Source: Streptomyces sp. DHE7-1 (lineage in GTDB: Bacteria > Actinomycetota > Actinomycetes > Streptomycetales > Streptomycetaceae). From it: a DNA stretch of 64,000 bases. The stretch lies in assembly GCA_016432725.1 (NCBI GenBank), contig JACJDG010000003.1, forward strand, positions 5,176,001 to 5,240,000, given 5' to 3'. A program made the position numbers and the translations under genes. The first letter of the stretch is position 1, and every line of letters starts with the position of its first letter. Positions 1 to 8,978 of this stretch are shown piece by piece. A model generated the notes under the pieces. That model had not been told where the DNA came from. It searched no databases and was given only the letters and a program-made list of their open reading frames with translations.

Positions 1-1067
1 GCAAGATGGCCGTGCAGGCCACCGTTCCGGTCCGCGACAAGGACGACCTTTCCCTCGCGTACACGCCCGGCGTCGCGCGCGTGTGCACCGCGATCGCGGA
101 GCAGCCGGAACTGGTCAACGACTACACGTGGAAGTCCTCGGTGGTCGCCGTCGTGACCGACGGCACGGCCGTGCTGGGACTCGGGGACATCGGCCCCGAG
201 GCCTCCCTCCCGGTGATGGAGGGCAAGGCCATCCTGTTCAAGCAGTTCGGCGGAGTCGACGCGGTGCCCATCGCGCTCGACTGCACGGACGTCGACGACA
301 TCGTCGAGACCGTGGTCCGGCTCGCTCCCTCCTTCGGCGGAGTGAACCTGGAGGACATCTCGGCGCCCCGGTGCTTCGAGATCGAGCGCCGGCTGCAGGA
401 GCGCCTGGACATCCCGGTCTTCCACGACGACCAGCACGGCACGGCCGTCGTGACGCTCGCGGCGCTGCGGAACGCGGCCCGGCTGAGCGGCCGTGAGATC
501 GGGCAGCTCCGGGCCGTCATCTCGGGCGCCGGCGCGGCCGGTGTCGCCATCGCCAAGATGCTGGTCGAGGCCGGCATCGGGGACGTGGCGGTGGCGGACC
601 GCAAGGGCGTCGTGTCGGCCGGCCGGGAGGACCTGACGCCGGTCAAGCGCGAGCTGGCCTCCTTCACCAACAAGGCCGGCATCACCGGTTCGCTGGAGGA
701 CGCCCTGGCGGGTGCGGACGTGTTCATCGGCGTCTCCGGCGGCACGGTCGCGGAGGCGGCGGTCGCCTCCATGGCCGAGGGCGCCTTCGTCTTCGCGATG
801 GCCAACCCGAACCCGGAGGTGCACCCGGAGGTGGCGCACAAGTACGCGGCGGTCGTCGCGACCGGGCGCTCGGACTTCCCGAACCAGATCAACAACGTGC
901 TGGCCTTCCCCGGGATCTTCGCCGGCGCGCTGCAGGTTCGGGCCACGCGGATCACCGAGGGCATGAAGATCGCCGCCGCCGAGGCGCTGGCCGCCGTCGT
1001 CGGCGACGACCTCGCCGCCGACTACGTCATCCCGTCGCCGTTCGACGAGGGGTCGCTCCCGCGGTGA
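1..1067 (+). CDS. NAD(P)-dependent malic enzyme (5' end outside window)
   Basis: Oxidative decarboxylation of malate to pyruvate in the cytosol, feeding anaplerosis and NAD(P)H supply. The visible protein begins inside the malic-enzyme N-terminal domain (LAYTPGVARVCTAI), followed by the metal/substrate region (VNLEDISAPRCFEIE, then FHDDQHGTA) and a Rossmann NAD-binding domain (SGAGAAGVAIAKML). It ends with FAMANPNPEV and the FPGIFAGAL segment typical of the family. The codon just before the first Met (position 6) is AAG and the frame is open to base 1. Family members carry about 40-60 more N-terminal residues, so the real start lies upstream of the window. A strong hairpin follows about 75 bp after the stop. 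Family assignment is secure; cofactor preference (NAD versus NADP) is not decided here. Confidence 0.95.
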   Translation, partial: KMAVQATVPVRDKDDLSLAYTPGVARVCTAIAEQPELVNDYTWKSSVVAVVTDGTAVLGLGDIGPEASLPVMEGKAILFKQFGGVDAVPIALDCTDVDDIVETVVRLAPSFGGVNLEDISAPRCFEIERRLQERLDIPVFHDDQHGTAVVTLAALRNAARLSGREIGQLRAVISGAGAAGVAIAKMLVEAGIGDVAVADRKGVVSAGREDLTPVKRELASFTNKAGITGSLEDALAGADVFIGVSGGTVAEAAVASMAEGAFVFAMANPNPEVHPEVAHKYAAVVATGRSDFPNQINNVLAFPGIFAGALQVRATRITEGMKIAAAEALAAVVGDDLAADYVIPSPFDEGSLPR

Positions 1068-1141
1068 CGGCGGCGGTGGCGGCCGCCGCCCGTGCCGCGG
1101 GTGTCGCCCGTCGCTGACGTCGCGCCGGACAGCTCCACTCG

Positions 1142-1171
1142 AACGGCCCCGCCCGAACCGGCGGGGCCGTT
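1142..1171 (+). terminator. Rho-independent terminator after the malic enzyme gene
   Basis: A perfect 12-bp stem (AACGGCCCCGCC pairing with GGCGGGGCCGTT) with a 6-nt loop is followed by CTTTT. It lies 75 bp downstream of the malic enzyme stop. Confidence 0.85.
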
Positions 1172-1334
1172 CTTTTCGCCTCGCCCGGTCACCTGACCGC
1201 CCGCCCTTGTTGCACGGGCCGGAGCCGGGGCGGTGTGCGGAGCCGTGCGCCGGTCGGGTGCCCTTGCGCAAGAGGGCATGTGTCACAGCCCCCCGCGGTT
1301 CCGCCCGCTGCACGGTGCACCTATCGTCGAGCCC

Positions 1335-2300
1335 ATGTTCGCTGCCTACGCCGCCCGAATCGACCGCGACCAGCCGCTCACCGGACTCGAGTTGGGGGAG
1401 CGTCCGGCCCCCGAGGCCCGGCCCGGCTGGAGCACGGTGAACGTCCGCGCCGCCTCCCTCAACCACCACGACCTCTGGTCCCTGCGCGGTGTGGGCCTCG
1501 CCGAGGACAAGCTGCCGATGATCCTCGGCTGCGACGCCGCCGGGATCGACGAGGACGGCAACGAGGTCGTCCTGCACTCCGTCATCGGGCAGAGCGGCCA
1601 CGGCGTCGGCCCCAAGGAGCCCCGCTCCATCCTCACCGAGCGCTACCAGGGCACGTTCGCCGAGCAGGTCGCCGTGCCGACCTGGAACATCCTGCCCAAG
1701 CCGAAGGAGCTGTCCTTCGCCGAGGCCGCGTGTCTGCCGACGGCCTGGCTGACGGCCTACCGGATGCTGTTCACCAACGCCGGGGTGCGGCCCGGCGACT
1801 CGGTCCTCGTGCAGGGCGCGGGCGGCGGTGTCGCCACCGCCGCCATCGTGCTGGGCAAGGCGGCCGGACTGCGGGTCTTCGCGACCAGCCGGGACGAGGC
1901 CAAGCGGAAGCGGGCGCTGGAGCTCGGCGCGGTCGAGGCGGTGGAGTCGGGAGCCCGGCTGCCGCAGCGGGTGGACGCCGTCATCGAGACCGTGGGCGCC
2001 GCCACCTGGTCCCACTCGGTGAAGTCCCTGCGGCCCGGGGGCACGCTTGTGATCTCCGGCGCCACCAGCGGTGACCGTCCCACGCATGCCGAACTGACCC
2101 GGATCTTCTTCCTCGAACTGAAGGTCGTCGGCTCCACCATGGGCACCAAGGACGAGCTGGAGGACCTGCTCTCCTTCTGCGCCGCCACCGGCGTGCGCCC
2201 CGTCATCGACGAGATCCTGCCGCTGGACCGGGCCCGTGAAGGCTTCGAACGGCTGGCGTCCGGCGAGCAGTTCGGGAAGATCGTCCTTACCAACCAGTAA
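1335..2300 (+). CDS. Zinc-binding/quinone oxidoreductase-type MDR dehydrogenase
   Basis: A medium-chain dehydrogenase/reductase of 321 aa. The N-terminal GroES-like domain includes VNVRAASLNHHDLWSLRG and LGCDAAG. The Rossmann domain has VLVQGAGGGVATAA (about residues 156-169) and a downstream FATSRDEAKR that would recognise the cofactor ribose. The four structural-zinc cysteines of classical alcohol dehydrogenases are not visible, so it resembles the quinone oxidoreductase/crotonyl-CoA reductase-like branch. The substrate cannot be read from sequence. I use ATG 1335 because an open frame from 1233 adds a low-complexity Arg/Pro extension without family similarity. It is a single gene with a terminator on each side. 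Confidence 0.88.
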   Translation: MFAAYAARIDRDQPLTGLELGERPAPEARPGWSTVNVRAASLNHHDLWSLRGVGLAEDKLPMILGCDAAGIDEDGNEVVLHSVIGQSGHGVGPKEPRSILTERYQGTFAEQVAVPTWNILPKPKELSFAEAACLPTAWLTAYRMLFTNAGVRPGDSVLVQGAGGGVATAAIVLGKAAGLRVFATSRDEAKRKRALELGAVEAVESGARLPQRVDAVIETVGAATWSHSVKSLRPGGTLVISGATSGDRPTHAELTRIFFLELKVVGSTMGTKDELEDLLSFCAATGVRPVIDEILPLDRAREGFERLASGEQFGKIVLTNQ

Positions 2301-2314
2301 GGCTGCCCGCGGGC

Positions 2315-2344
2315 GGCGTGCTCCGGTGATGGCCGGAGCACGCC
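2315..2344. terminator. Bidirectional terminator between convergent genes
   Basis: A perfect 12-bp stem (GGCGTGCTCCGG / CCGGAGCACGCC) with a 6-nt loop lies in the 71-bp gap between the MDR dehydrogenase and the leftward PadR gene. It can serve both strands. Confidence 0.8.
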
Positions 2345-2371
2345 ACCGCGCGGACCCCGGCCGCCGGCGGG

Positions 2372-3444
2372 TCAGACCTTCGGGCGGCGCAGTATCGCGC
2401 CGATGTGCGCCGCCGCCGCCGACAGTTGCCCGCGGGCTTCCTGGAGCTGGCCGGCGGTGACGCCGTGGTCCCGGGCCGCGTCGCGGATGTCGTCGCGGAA
2501 GCGGTCCAGCAGCCGGTCCAGGTCGCGGACCGGCTCGCCGGTGGGCGCCTCGTGCGCCCAGGACGGTTCGTACTCGGCCGGGAAGTCCTCCGGGGGCACG
2601 GAGTACTCCGGCGCCGCGGCGGCCGGCTTGTGCGGGGCGGTGCCCGCACCCTCGGCGGTGCGGCCGAAGCCCCGGTCCTTGCCGAACTCCTTGCCGTACT
2701 CCTTCCCGAACTCGCCGAACTCCTTGGCGAGTTCGGTCAGGCCCTCGCGTACGCCGGTCGGCCAGTCGCCGCGGGTGAAGTGGTCCTGCACGCGCTCCTG
2801 GACCCGATGGGCGATGCGCTGCATCTCCTCCTGCGCCTGGGCCCGCGCCCGCGTCTGGGCCTCCTGCGCCTGGTGGCGGGCCCGCTGGGCCTCCTCGCGG
2901 GCCCGGCGGCTCTCGTCCTTGGCGCGGCGGGCCTGTTCCTTCCACTCCTGCTTGACCCGGCGCATCTCCTCCTTGGCGGCGCGCCAGGCCTCCTTGTCAC
3001 CGAGGTCGCCGCTCTCCCCGGGGGCCCCGCCTCGCCGCCGTTCCTCCCGGATCCCCGGCGGGCCTCGGAGGCGGCGGCGCGCATCTCGCGCCGCAGATCG
3101 CCGGCCGCGCCGCGCACGTCGGCCTTCATCTCGGCGGCGAGCTCCGCCACGGACTCGCGGATCTCCAGCTCCAGGTCGGCCAGCTCGCCGCCGCGGTCGG
3201 CGAGTTCGGCGCGGCCGGCGTCCGTGATGGCGTAGACCTTGCGGCCGCCCTCCGTGGTGTGCGTGACGAGGCCCTCGGCCTCCAGCTTGGCGAGCCGGGG
3301 GTAGACCGTGCCCGCCGAAGGGGCGTACAGGCCCTGGAAGCGCTCCTCGAGGAGCCTGATCACCTCGTATCCGTGGCGCGGGGCCTCGTCGAGCAGCTTG
3401 AGCAGGTACAGGCGCAGGCGGCCGTGGGCGAAGACGGGAGGCAT
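2372..3444 (-). CDS. PadR-family transcriptional regulator with long coiled-coil tail (one frameshift)
   Basis: Winged-helix regulator of about 357 aa. The N-terminal PadR domain (about residues 5-85) has LLKLLDEAPRHGYEVIRLLE and the wing segment LVTHTTEGGRKVYAITDAG. A very long charged, Arg/Glu/Ala/Gln-rich coiled-coil region follows (EEAQRARHQAQEAQTRARAQ) with a short C-terminal domain ending AHIGAILRRPKV. PadR proteins are usually 110-190 aa, so the tail is unusual but common to this DUF4097-linked subfamily. The reading frame breaks at about 3016-3028 inside adjacent C/G runs. Adding one base joins EAGPPG to ESGDLGDKEAWRAA and gives one open protein, so I call it one gene. ATG 3444 sits one base after the DUF4097 stop, so the two are cotranscribed. 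It probably autoregulates through the palindrome at 4389-4402. Confidence 0.85.
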
Positions 3445-3445
3445 G

Positions 3446-4338
3446 TCAGAGCACCTTCTTGTCGGTCGTGCCGTCGGTCGGGCCGTCGGCCGGGGAGCCG
3501 GTACGGGCCTCGGGGCGTCGTCGGGCTCGTCCTCGCCCGGCGGGCGGCGCAGCAGGGCGATGGAGCCGGACACCGTCGTGGCCCTGAGCTTTCCGTTGCC
3601 CGCGCCCAGCCGGCCGGTGATCTTGTGTGCGCCCCACTGGCCCTGCACCCGCAGTCCGTCGAAGGCGTTGGAGATCGTGCCGCTCGCGGTGTTGGCCTCC
3701 ACCTCCGCGTCCGCCGGGTGCGGCAGGCGGATCGCGATCTCACCGGAGACGCTGGTCAGGCCCACGTCGGTGGGGCCGTCCGGGTCCAGGTCGATGATCA
3801 TGGATCCGCTGACCGAGTCGGCCCGGACGGAGGGGCCCGAGCCTTCGACCACGGTCAGGTCCCCCGAGACGGAGTGGAAGCGCAGGTCGCCCGTGACGGC
3901 CTGGGCCTCCAGGTTTCCGGACACGGTGTCGGCGCGGACCTGGCCGGAGACGCCGACGAGGGTCGTGTCGCCGGTCACGCCCTTGATGACCGAGGAGCCG
4001 TTGATCCCGGAGACGACGGCGCCGGCGCCGACCACGCCCACCTCGACGCGGGTGTCGGCGGGGACCGCGAGGGTGACGACCGCGCTGCGGCGCCAGCCCT
4101 TGCGGTCGAGCCACTTGAGGAAGCCCTTCCACGGCAGGTCGTCGTAGGCGACGGTGAGGGTGCCGCTCTGGTGGGTGACGATCAGGGGTGGGCCCTCGAT
4201 GTCCGTGACCTCCAGGCGCGCGGAACCTTCGTCCGTGCCCACGACGTTCACCGTTCCGTTGACGATGCGGACGTGCAGGTCGTGCACCGGGGTGTCGAAG
4301 GTGAGCTTCTGGGGGTCGGCGATGGACCACTCGGACAT
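3446..4338 (-). CDS. DUF4097-family putative adhesin-like beta-helix protein (one frameshift)
   Basis: About 297 aa. The sequence is a series of beta-strand repeats with recurring VSG/VTGD steps (VSGNLEAQAVTGDLRFHSVS, VSGSMIIDLD, TVSGSIALLRR), typical of the DUF4097 right-handed beta-helix fold. It has no signal peptide or membrane segment. ATG 4338 is preceded by AGGAGGC. At 3512-3515 a G run (minus strand C run) is one base short: the frame continues into the downstream PadR gene and gives a spurious 540-residue fusion. With one added base the protein ends normally at DKKVL, stop 3446, one base before the PadR start. The biochemical function of the family is unknown. Pairing with PadR suggests stress or envelope-signal response, which is inference. 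Confidence 0.85.
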
Positions 4339-4388
4339 GGGGCCTCCTTGGCCGGACACGGACACGCCATATCGCGTCTTCTGAGAAA

Positions 4389-4402
4389 CACGATATATCG
4401 TG
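4389..4402. promoter_or_regulatory. Perfect palindrome, likely PadR operator
   Basis: The 14-bp perfect palindrome CACGATATATCGTG lies 51 bp upstream of the DUF4097-PadR start codon. A partial second copy of the ATATCG core (CCATATCGCG) lies at about 4368-4377. AT-rich dyads with an ATAT centre are the usual PadR target type, and the element stands out in this GC-rich DNA. The link to the adjacent PadR is inference from position. Confidence 0.65.
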
Positions 4403-4482
4403 GATGGGGAAAGTCAAGGCGTCTCTGCATAGGCTGTAGGCGGGCCCACAGGGGCCGGGTGGATTCGCAGGAGAGGCAGTTC

Positions 4483-4662
4483 ATGTACTTCACCGACCGG
4501 GGGATCGAGGAGCTGGAGAAGCGGCGCGGCGAGGAAGAGGTCACCTTCGAGTGGCTCGCCGAGCAACTGCGCACGTTCGTCGATCTGAACCCGGACTTCG
4601 AGGTGCCCGTGGAGCGGCTCGCGACCTGGCTCGCCCGGCTCGACGACGAGGACGACGAGTAG
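4483..4662 (+). CDS. Small DUF6104-type protein
   Basis: A 59-aa acidic protein (MYFTDRGIEELEKRRGEEE ... WLARLDDEDDE) with no membrane segment or cysteine. It resembles the short streptomycete DUF6104 proteins that begin MYFTDRGIEEL. CAGGAGAGG lies 8-16 bases before ATG 4483. It is transcribed away from the DUF4097-PadR pair, so the palindrome at 4389-4402 lies in its promoter region as well. Function unknown. Confidence 0.8.
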   Translation: MYFTDRGIEELEKRRGEEEVTFEWLAEQLRTFVDLNPDFEVPVERLATWLARLDDEDDE

Positions 4663-4783
4663 GGCGAGCGGCGCGACAACCAGGACGAAACGGGGCGGCG
4701 GGCGGATCGTGCGGTCCGTCCGCCCCTCCCCCTCACCTGTCACCGGAGTTAGCCTTCTTCTCCCATTCGGTGAACGGGGCGTC

Positions 4784-5194
4784 ATGGGTGGAGGAGTCGA
4801 ACGCGTACGGCTCGACGACGGAACGGTCGTCTGGGCCAGGATCGGCGGACGGGACGGGGAGGCGCTCGACGAGGGCGGCTACTGGGACACGGGACTCGGT
4901 GACCGCGTCGTCGACATGGCGGGCGGGCTGGCCGGCACGGTCGGCGGCGTCGTGCGCTCCTTGCGCGCCGGTCTCGACACGCCCGCCGCGGTCGAGGTGT
5001 CCGTCAGCTTCGGGATCGAACTGACGGCGCAGTCGGGCAGGATCGTGAGCGCCATAGCGCAGGGCGGCGGCACGTCGTCCCTGACGGTGTCCCTGACCTG
5101 GACCGAACCGGCGACGGCCGCGGACGGCGCAAATCCCGCGGCACCCGGCGCCGCGACCGCACCGCCTCGCCCGCCGGCCACCGGCTCCGCATGA
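4784..5194 (+). CDS. CU044_2847/Trypco1-family protein
   Basis: A 136-aa soluble protein. The N-terminal strand pattern (VERVRLDDGTVVWARI), a central helical part (VVDMAGGLAGTVGGVVRSL) and the C-terminal VEVSVSFGIELTAQSGRIVS followed by SSLTVSLTW match the trypsin-co-occurring domain 1 (CU044_2847) family. These proteins are encoded next to trypsin-like peptidases of ternary conflict systems. Its stop overlaps the next start as ATGA at 5191-5194, so translation is coupled to the protease gene. The role is probably as an adaptor or recognition subunit of the downstream protease (inference from genomic association). Confidence 0.8.
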   Translation: MGGGVERVRLDDGTVVWARIGGRDGEALDEGGYWDTGLGDRVVDMAGGLAGTVGGVVRSLRAGLDTPAAVEVSVSFGIELTAQSGRIVSAIAQGGGTSSLTVSLTWTEPATAADGANPAAPGAATAPPRPPATGSA

Positions 5195-7645
5195 GCGCCT
5201 TCGACGAGATGGTGCGCCCCTCGCTCGCGCGCATCGGCGCGATGGGTGACGGGTATGCAACGGACCGTGACCCGTACTGGGGATCGGGGTTCTTCATAGC
5301 CCCGGGCTGGCTGTTGACCTGCGCCCACGTCGTGGGGAAGGGGGGAGCCGCGGTGTGCCGAGGACAGAGCGCCTTACGCGTGACCTGGCAGGAACGCACC
5401 ACCGAACCCACCGCCGCCGACGCCTGGGAGGAACGCTCGGGCACCGGGACGGCCGTACTCCTGGCCCCCGGCCCGAGGAACCGGAGTCGCTCCGTGACCC
5501 CTGGCCGTTCCCCGACCTCGCGCTCGTCCGGGTGGAAGGCGCGGACGACGTGCGGTGCCTCTGGCTGGGCGACCGCGAGCCCGGCGCCCGCGCCCCGATC
5601 GGGCTGTACGGCTGGTCCCTGCAGACCGGCGAGCTGGGCGTCCGGCACGGCACCGGTGAACTCGCGGGTTCCGACGCCCGCGCGCTGCTGCTCGGCGGCA
5701 GCCTGCCGATCGGCGGCCTGTCCGGCGGGCCCGTGCTCGACCTGCGGCTCGGCTCGGTCGTCGGCGTGATCAAGGGCCGCCGACGGGAGGAGGGCGTCGC
5801 CGTCCCGGTCACCGCGCTGCACGAGCTGCTGGACCGGCGCGACACGTCCGGCGTCCTGCGCGAGGTGCTGCGCGCGCACGACCGGCACCATCTCCGCCTC
5901 CTGGACGACCCGTCGCCGTACGCGAACTGGACCACCCTGCAGGCCACGCTGCCCGCGCTCGCGCCGCCGGTCTCCGGGATCACCGCCGAACTCCGCGCCC
6001 GGCTCTACGGCCACCTCGCCGAGCTGCCGCCGCCCGCCGGAGCGGGCGAGATCGTCCACCTGGTGGAGGAGGTCAAGGAGCGGGTGCGCGGTGAACGGCT
6101 GCGCTCCCTGGTGCCCCGGAACGTGCGGACCTGGCGGGAGGGCGCGGCCCTGCTGTACGGACTGCGCACCCTGGACGAGGAGGGCGGCGGGACGCTGGTC
6201 GATCTCGACGCCGTCCTGCTGTACGCGGCGAAGGTCGTGCGGAAGGCGGCGGGGGAGCGTCCCGGTGAGATCGACCCGGCCCGGCTCGGCGCGTTCACCG
6301 ACTGGCTCGGCGCGCAGGCCGGCCGGCACCGGCACTGGGCGGTGAGCGGTGCCATCAGGGGACTGCTCAGCGGGATCGACGGCCGGGAGGCGGGCGGGGC
6401 GCCGGAAGGAGTGAGGGACGGAGGACCGGCCGGAGGGGCAGGCGTCGGCCGCACCGCCGCCATCATGCCCGTGACCGCCGCCGCGACCGCCCCCGCGACC
6501 GTGCCGCCCCCGCCGTTGAACTCCAGGCCCCATCCGCTCCCTCGGTCGCGCCCGCGCTCCCGGCCGTGTCCGAGCCCCGGGCCGTGCCGGAGCCCCCGTT
6601 CATCCCGGAACCCCGGCTCGCCCCCGACGCTCCGGCCGCCCCCGCCGACGTGGTGGCCACCGGCCGTACCGACGTGCTCGTCCGGATCGGCGCGTCGATG
6701 TACGGCGGTCTGCACCCCTGGAGCGTGGAGCTGATCCACGACGGTCTCGACGTCACCCCGGTCGCCGCCGACGACCGGGGGGTGCGCGTCGACGAGCTCG
6801 CGGCGGTGCTGCGCGAGCCGCTGGACCGCGCGCTGAACCTCGGTGACCACGGCGAGCACCTGGCCGGGATCGAGGTCTTCCTGCCGCGCAGGCTCTTCGA
6901 CCTGCCGGTGGACGAATGGCAGTTGCTGCCCGATCACCCCGGAGCCCTGTGCGACGGCCACGACGGTCTCGACCGCGGCCACGGCGACGCCCGCGGCCCC
7001 GACGACCGGAACGTCGCGGGCCACGAGGACGACGAGGACAACGAGGACGACGAGGACGACGACTTCGTGGACGAGCGGTCCATGCCGCTCGGCATGCGCC
7101 GGACCGTCGTCATCCGGGACCTGCGGCGCAGCGAGCGCCCGCCCTCCCCGGAGTGGCGCAGGCGCTGGCGGGGGGTGACCCGGGGGCCGCTCACGCACGA
7201 GCCGCTGCACGGCCGAGCCCCGGCCGACGGCCACCTCGCCACGCCCCGCTCCGGGAGCCGGTACCTGTACTACGGCACGCTGTCGGCGCTGGACGACACC
7301 TGTGTCGCGGTCTACTGCGGACCGGTGGCGAGCGGGGAGGGGCAGGCGGCGATGAGGGACGCGCTGATGGCGGGCCATCCGGTGGTGTTGTGGCGCCGGG
7401 ACCGACACGATCACGACGAATGCAAGGACTTCTACGAGCAGGCCGCCCACGCGGTGGGCGCCGCCCGGCACGCCGAGGGCCTGCACGAACCGGTGCGTGA
7501 CCTGCGCATCCGGCTGTACGACCCCGAGTCGGCCCGGGCCCGGGGCCTGCGCGGGAAGCTGGCCGTGCTGGTCGATCCGCCGGACCGCCCGCCGCGTGCC
7601 GCCAGGACGATGCGGCCACCGCCGCTGGCCGCTCCCGACGGCTGA
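5191..7645 (+). CDS. Trypsin-like serine peptidase / VMAP-type protein (two frameshifts)
   Basis: About 818 aa when two one-base losses are restored (about 5464-5474 and 6503-6513, both in C-rich runs). The N-terminal chymotrypsin-fold domain shows a full triad: His in LLTCAHVVG (about residue 46), Asp in FPDLALVRVEG (about 108) and Ser in GGLSGGPVL (about 178). A helical middle domain (about 220-400) and a Pro/Ala linker follow. The C-terminal half (about 480-818) has VRIGASMYGGLHPWSVEL, a strongly acidic Asp/Glu stretch near 7020-7080 and a beta-rich end. This order fits the vWA-MoxR-associated protein (VMAP) peptidase class. It starts on the ATGA overlap with the Trypco1 gene, and the MoxR and vWA-like partners follow directly. 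Activation of the peptidase by the ATPase/vWA pair is inference from the family literature. Confidence 0.78.
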
Positions 7646-7954
7646 CCCGAGGGCAGACCCGGCGGACGGATCCGCCGGGTGGGTCGGCGGACGGCCGGAC
7701 GCCGGGCGTCGGATCGGCGCCGGACCGGCCCGGCCGGAGGCCGACCCGACGCCCGCCCCGGCGCCCGCCTCGCGGCCGATCCGTCCGCCGCGCCCGGACC
7801 CCCCGTCAAACCCTGCGCGTGACAAGGCTGTTGGGAGTTCCGGAAGTGAACGCCGGGCCGCTCGAACCTCGGCAGACACGGCCGCCTGACGGTAGCCTCG
7901 TGGGTCAAATGGCCGGGCCCGCTGCATGATCACCGGATTTGGGAGGAGCCCAAG

Positions 7955-8971
7955 GTGAACGACTGGCGGATCTACAGCGGAGTGGGTCAGCCGCACGACG
8001 GCATGCGGCGGTTGCCGCCCCCGCCGCCCTGGCGTGACTTCACCGCCTCCCGGCGCGAGGACACGGGGGATGGTTCCGAGGACCCCAGCAGCGCCCGCCG
8101 GCTCGGTGTCCGCCGCCGTCTGGTGGAGAGCTACGCGCCCCGGCCGGCCGAGGTGGACGCGGTCAACGCGGCCCTGTACCTGCGTCGGCCGCTCCTGGTC
8201 ACCGGCAACCCGGGCACGGGCAAGTCGACCCTGGCGTACGCCATCGCCCATGAACTCGGGCTGGGCAAGGTGCTGCGCTGGCCCATCGTCAGCCGCACCG
8301 GCCTCCAGGACGGGCTGTACCGGTACGACGCCATCGGCCGCCTCCAGGACGTCCAGCTCGAACGGGCCCGCGGCGGCGAGGGCGACACGGCCGCGCCCGG
8401 CATCGGCTCCTACATCCGGCTCGGCCCGCTCGGCACCGCCCTGCTGCCCGCCGGGCAGCCCCGCGTGCTGCTCATCGACGAACTCGACAAGAGCGACCTC
8501 GACCTGCCCAACGACCTGCTCAACACCCTGGAGGAAGGCGAGTTCTCCATCCCCGAGCTGGAGCGGCTGGCCGACCGCGAGCCCGTCGTCGAGGTGCTCA
8601 CCCACGACGGCGACCGGGTCGCCGTGCACGGCGGGCGGATCGCCTGCACCGCCTTCCCGGTGATCGTCCTGACCTCCAACGGCGAGCGCGACTTCCCCGC
8701 TCCGCTGCTGCGGCGCTGCATCCAGCTGGAGCTCGACCCGCCCGGCGAGGAGCAGCTCACCGCCATGGTCGAGGCGCACCTCGGCACGGACGGTGTCGCC
8801 GACGGTGCCGATCTCATCCGCAGGTTCCTGGAGCGCGAACCCGGCGAGGTGCTCGCCGCCGACCAGCTCCTCAACGCCCTCTTCCTCACCCGCCACGACC
8901 CGCGCGCGCAGAGCCTCACCCGGGAGCGGATCGCCGAGATGCTTATGCAGCCGCTCGACCGTACGAGGTGA
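7955..8971 (+). CDS. MoxR-type AAA+ ATPase
   Basis: A 338-aa AAA+ protein. Walker A is TGNPGTGKST (about residues 82-92), Walker B is VLLIDELDKSD (about 171-181), and LTSNGERDFPAPLLRRC (about 240) carries sensor 1 and the arginine finger region. GTG 7955 is chosen because GGGAGGAG lies just upstream. MoxR ATPases remodel partner proteins together with vWA-domain proteins. Here the next gene, 7 bp away, encodes a vWA-like protein and the previous one the peptidase/VMAP, giving the three-part architecture of the ternary conflict systems. The 300-bp gap upstream has no gene and probably holds a promoter. Confidence 0.9.
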   Translation: MNDWRIYSGVGQPHDGMRRLPPPPPWRDFTASRREDTGDGSEDPSSARRLGVRRRLVESYAPRPAEVDAVNAALYLRRPLLVTGNPGTGKSTLAYAIAHELGLGKVLRWPIVSRTGLQDGLYRYDAIGRLQDVQLERARGGEGDTAAPGIGSYIRLGPLGTALLPAGQPRVLLIDELDKSDLDLPNDLLNTLEEGEFSIPELERLADREPVVEVLTHDGDRVAVHGGRIACTAFPVIVLTSNGERDFPAPLLRRCIQLELDPPGEEQLTAMVEAHLGTDGVADGADLIRRFLEREPGEVLAADQLLNALFLTRHDPRAQSLTRERIAEMLMQPLDRTR

Positions 8972-8978
8972 GGGACGG

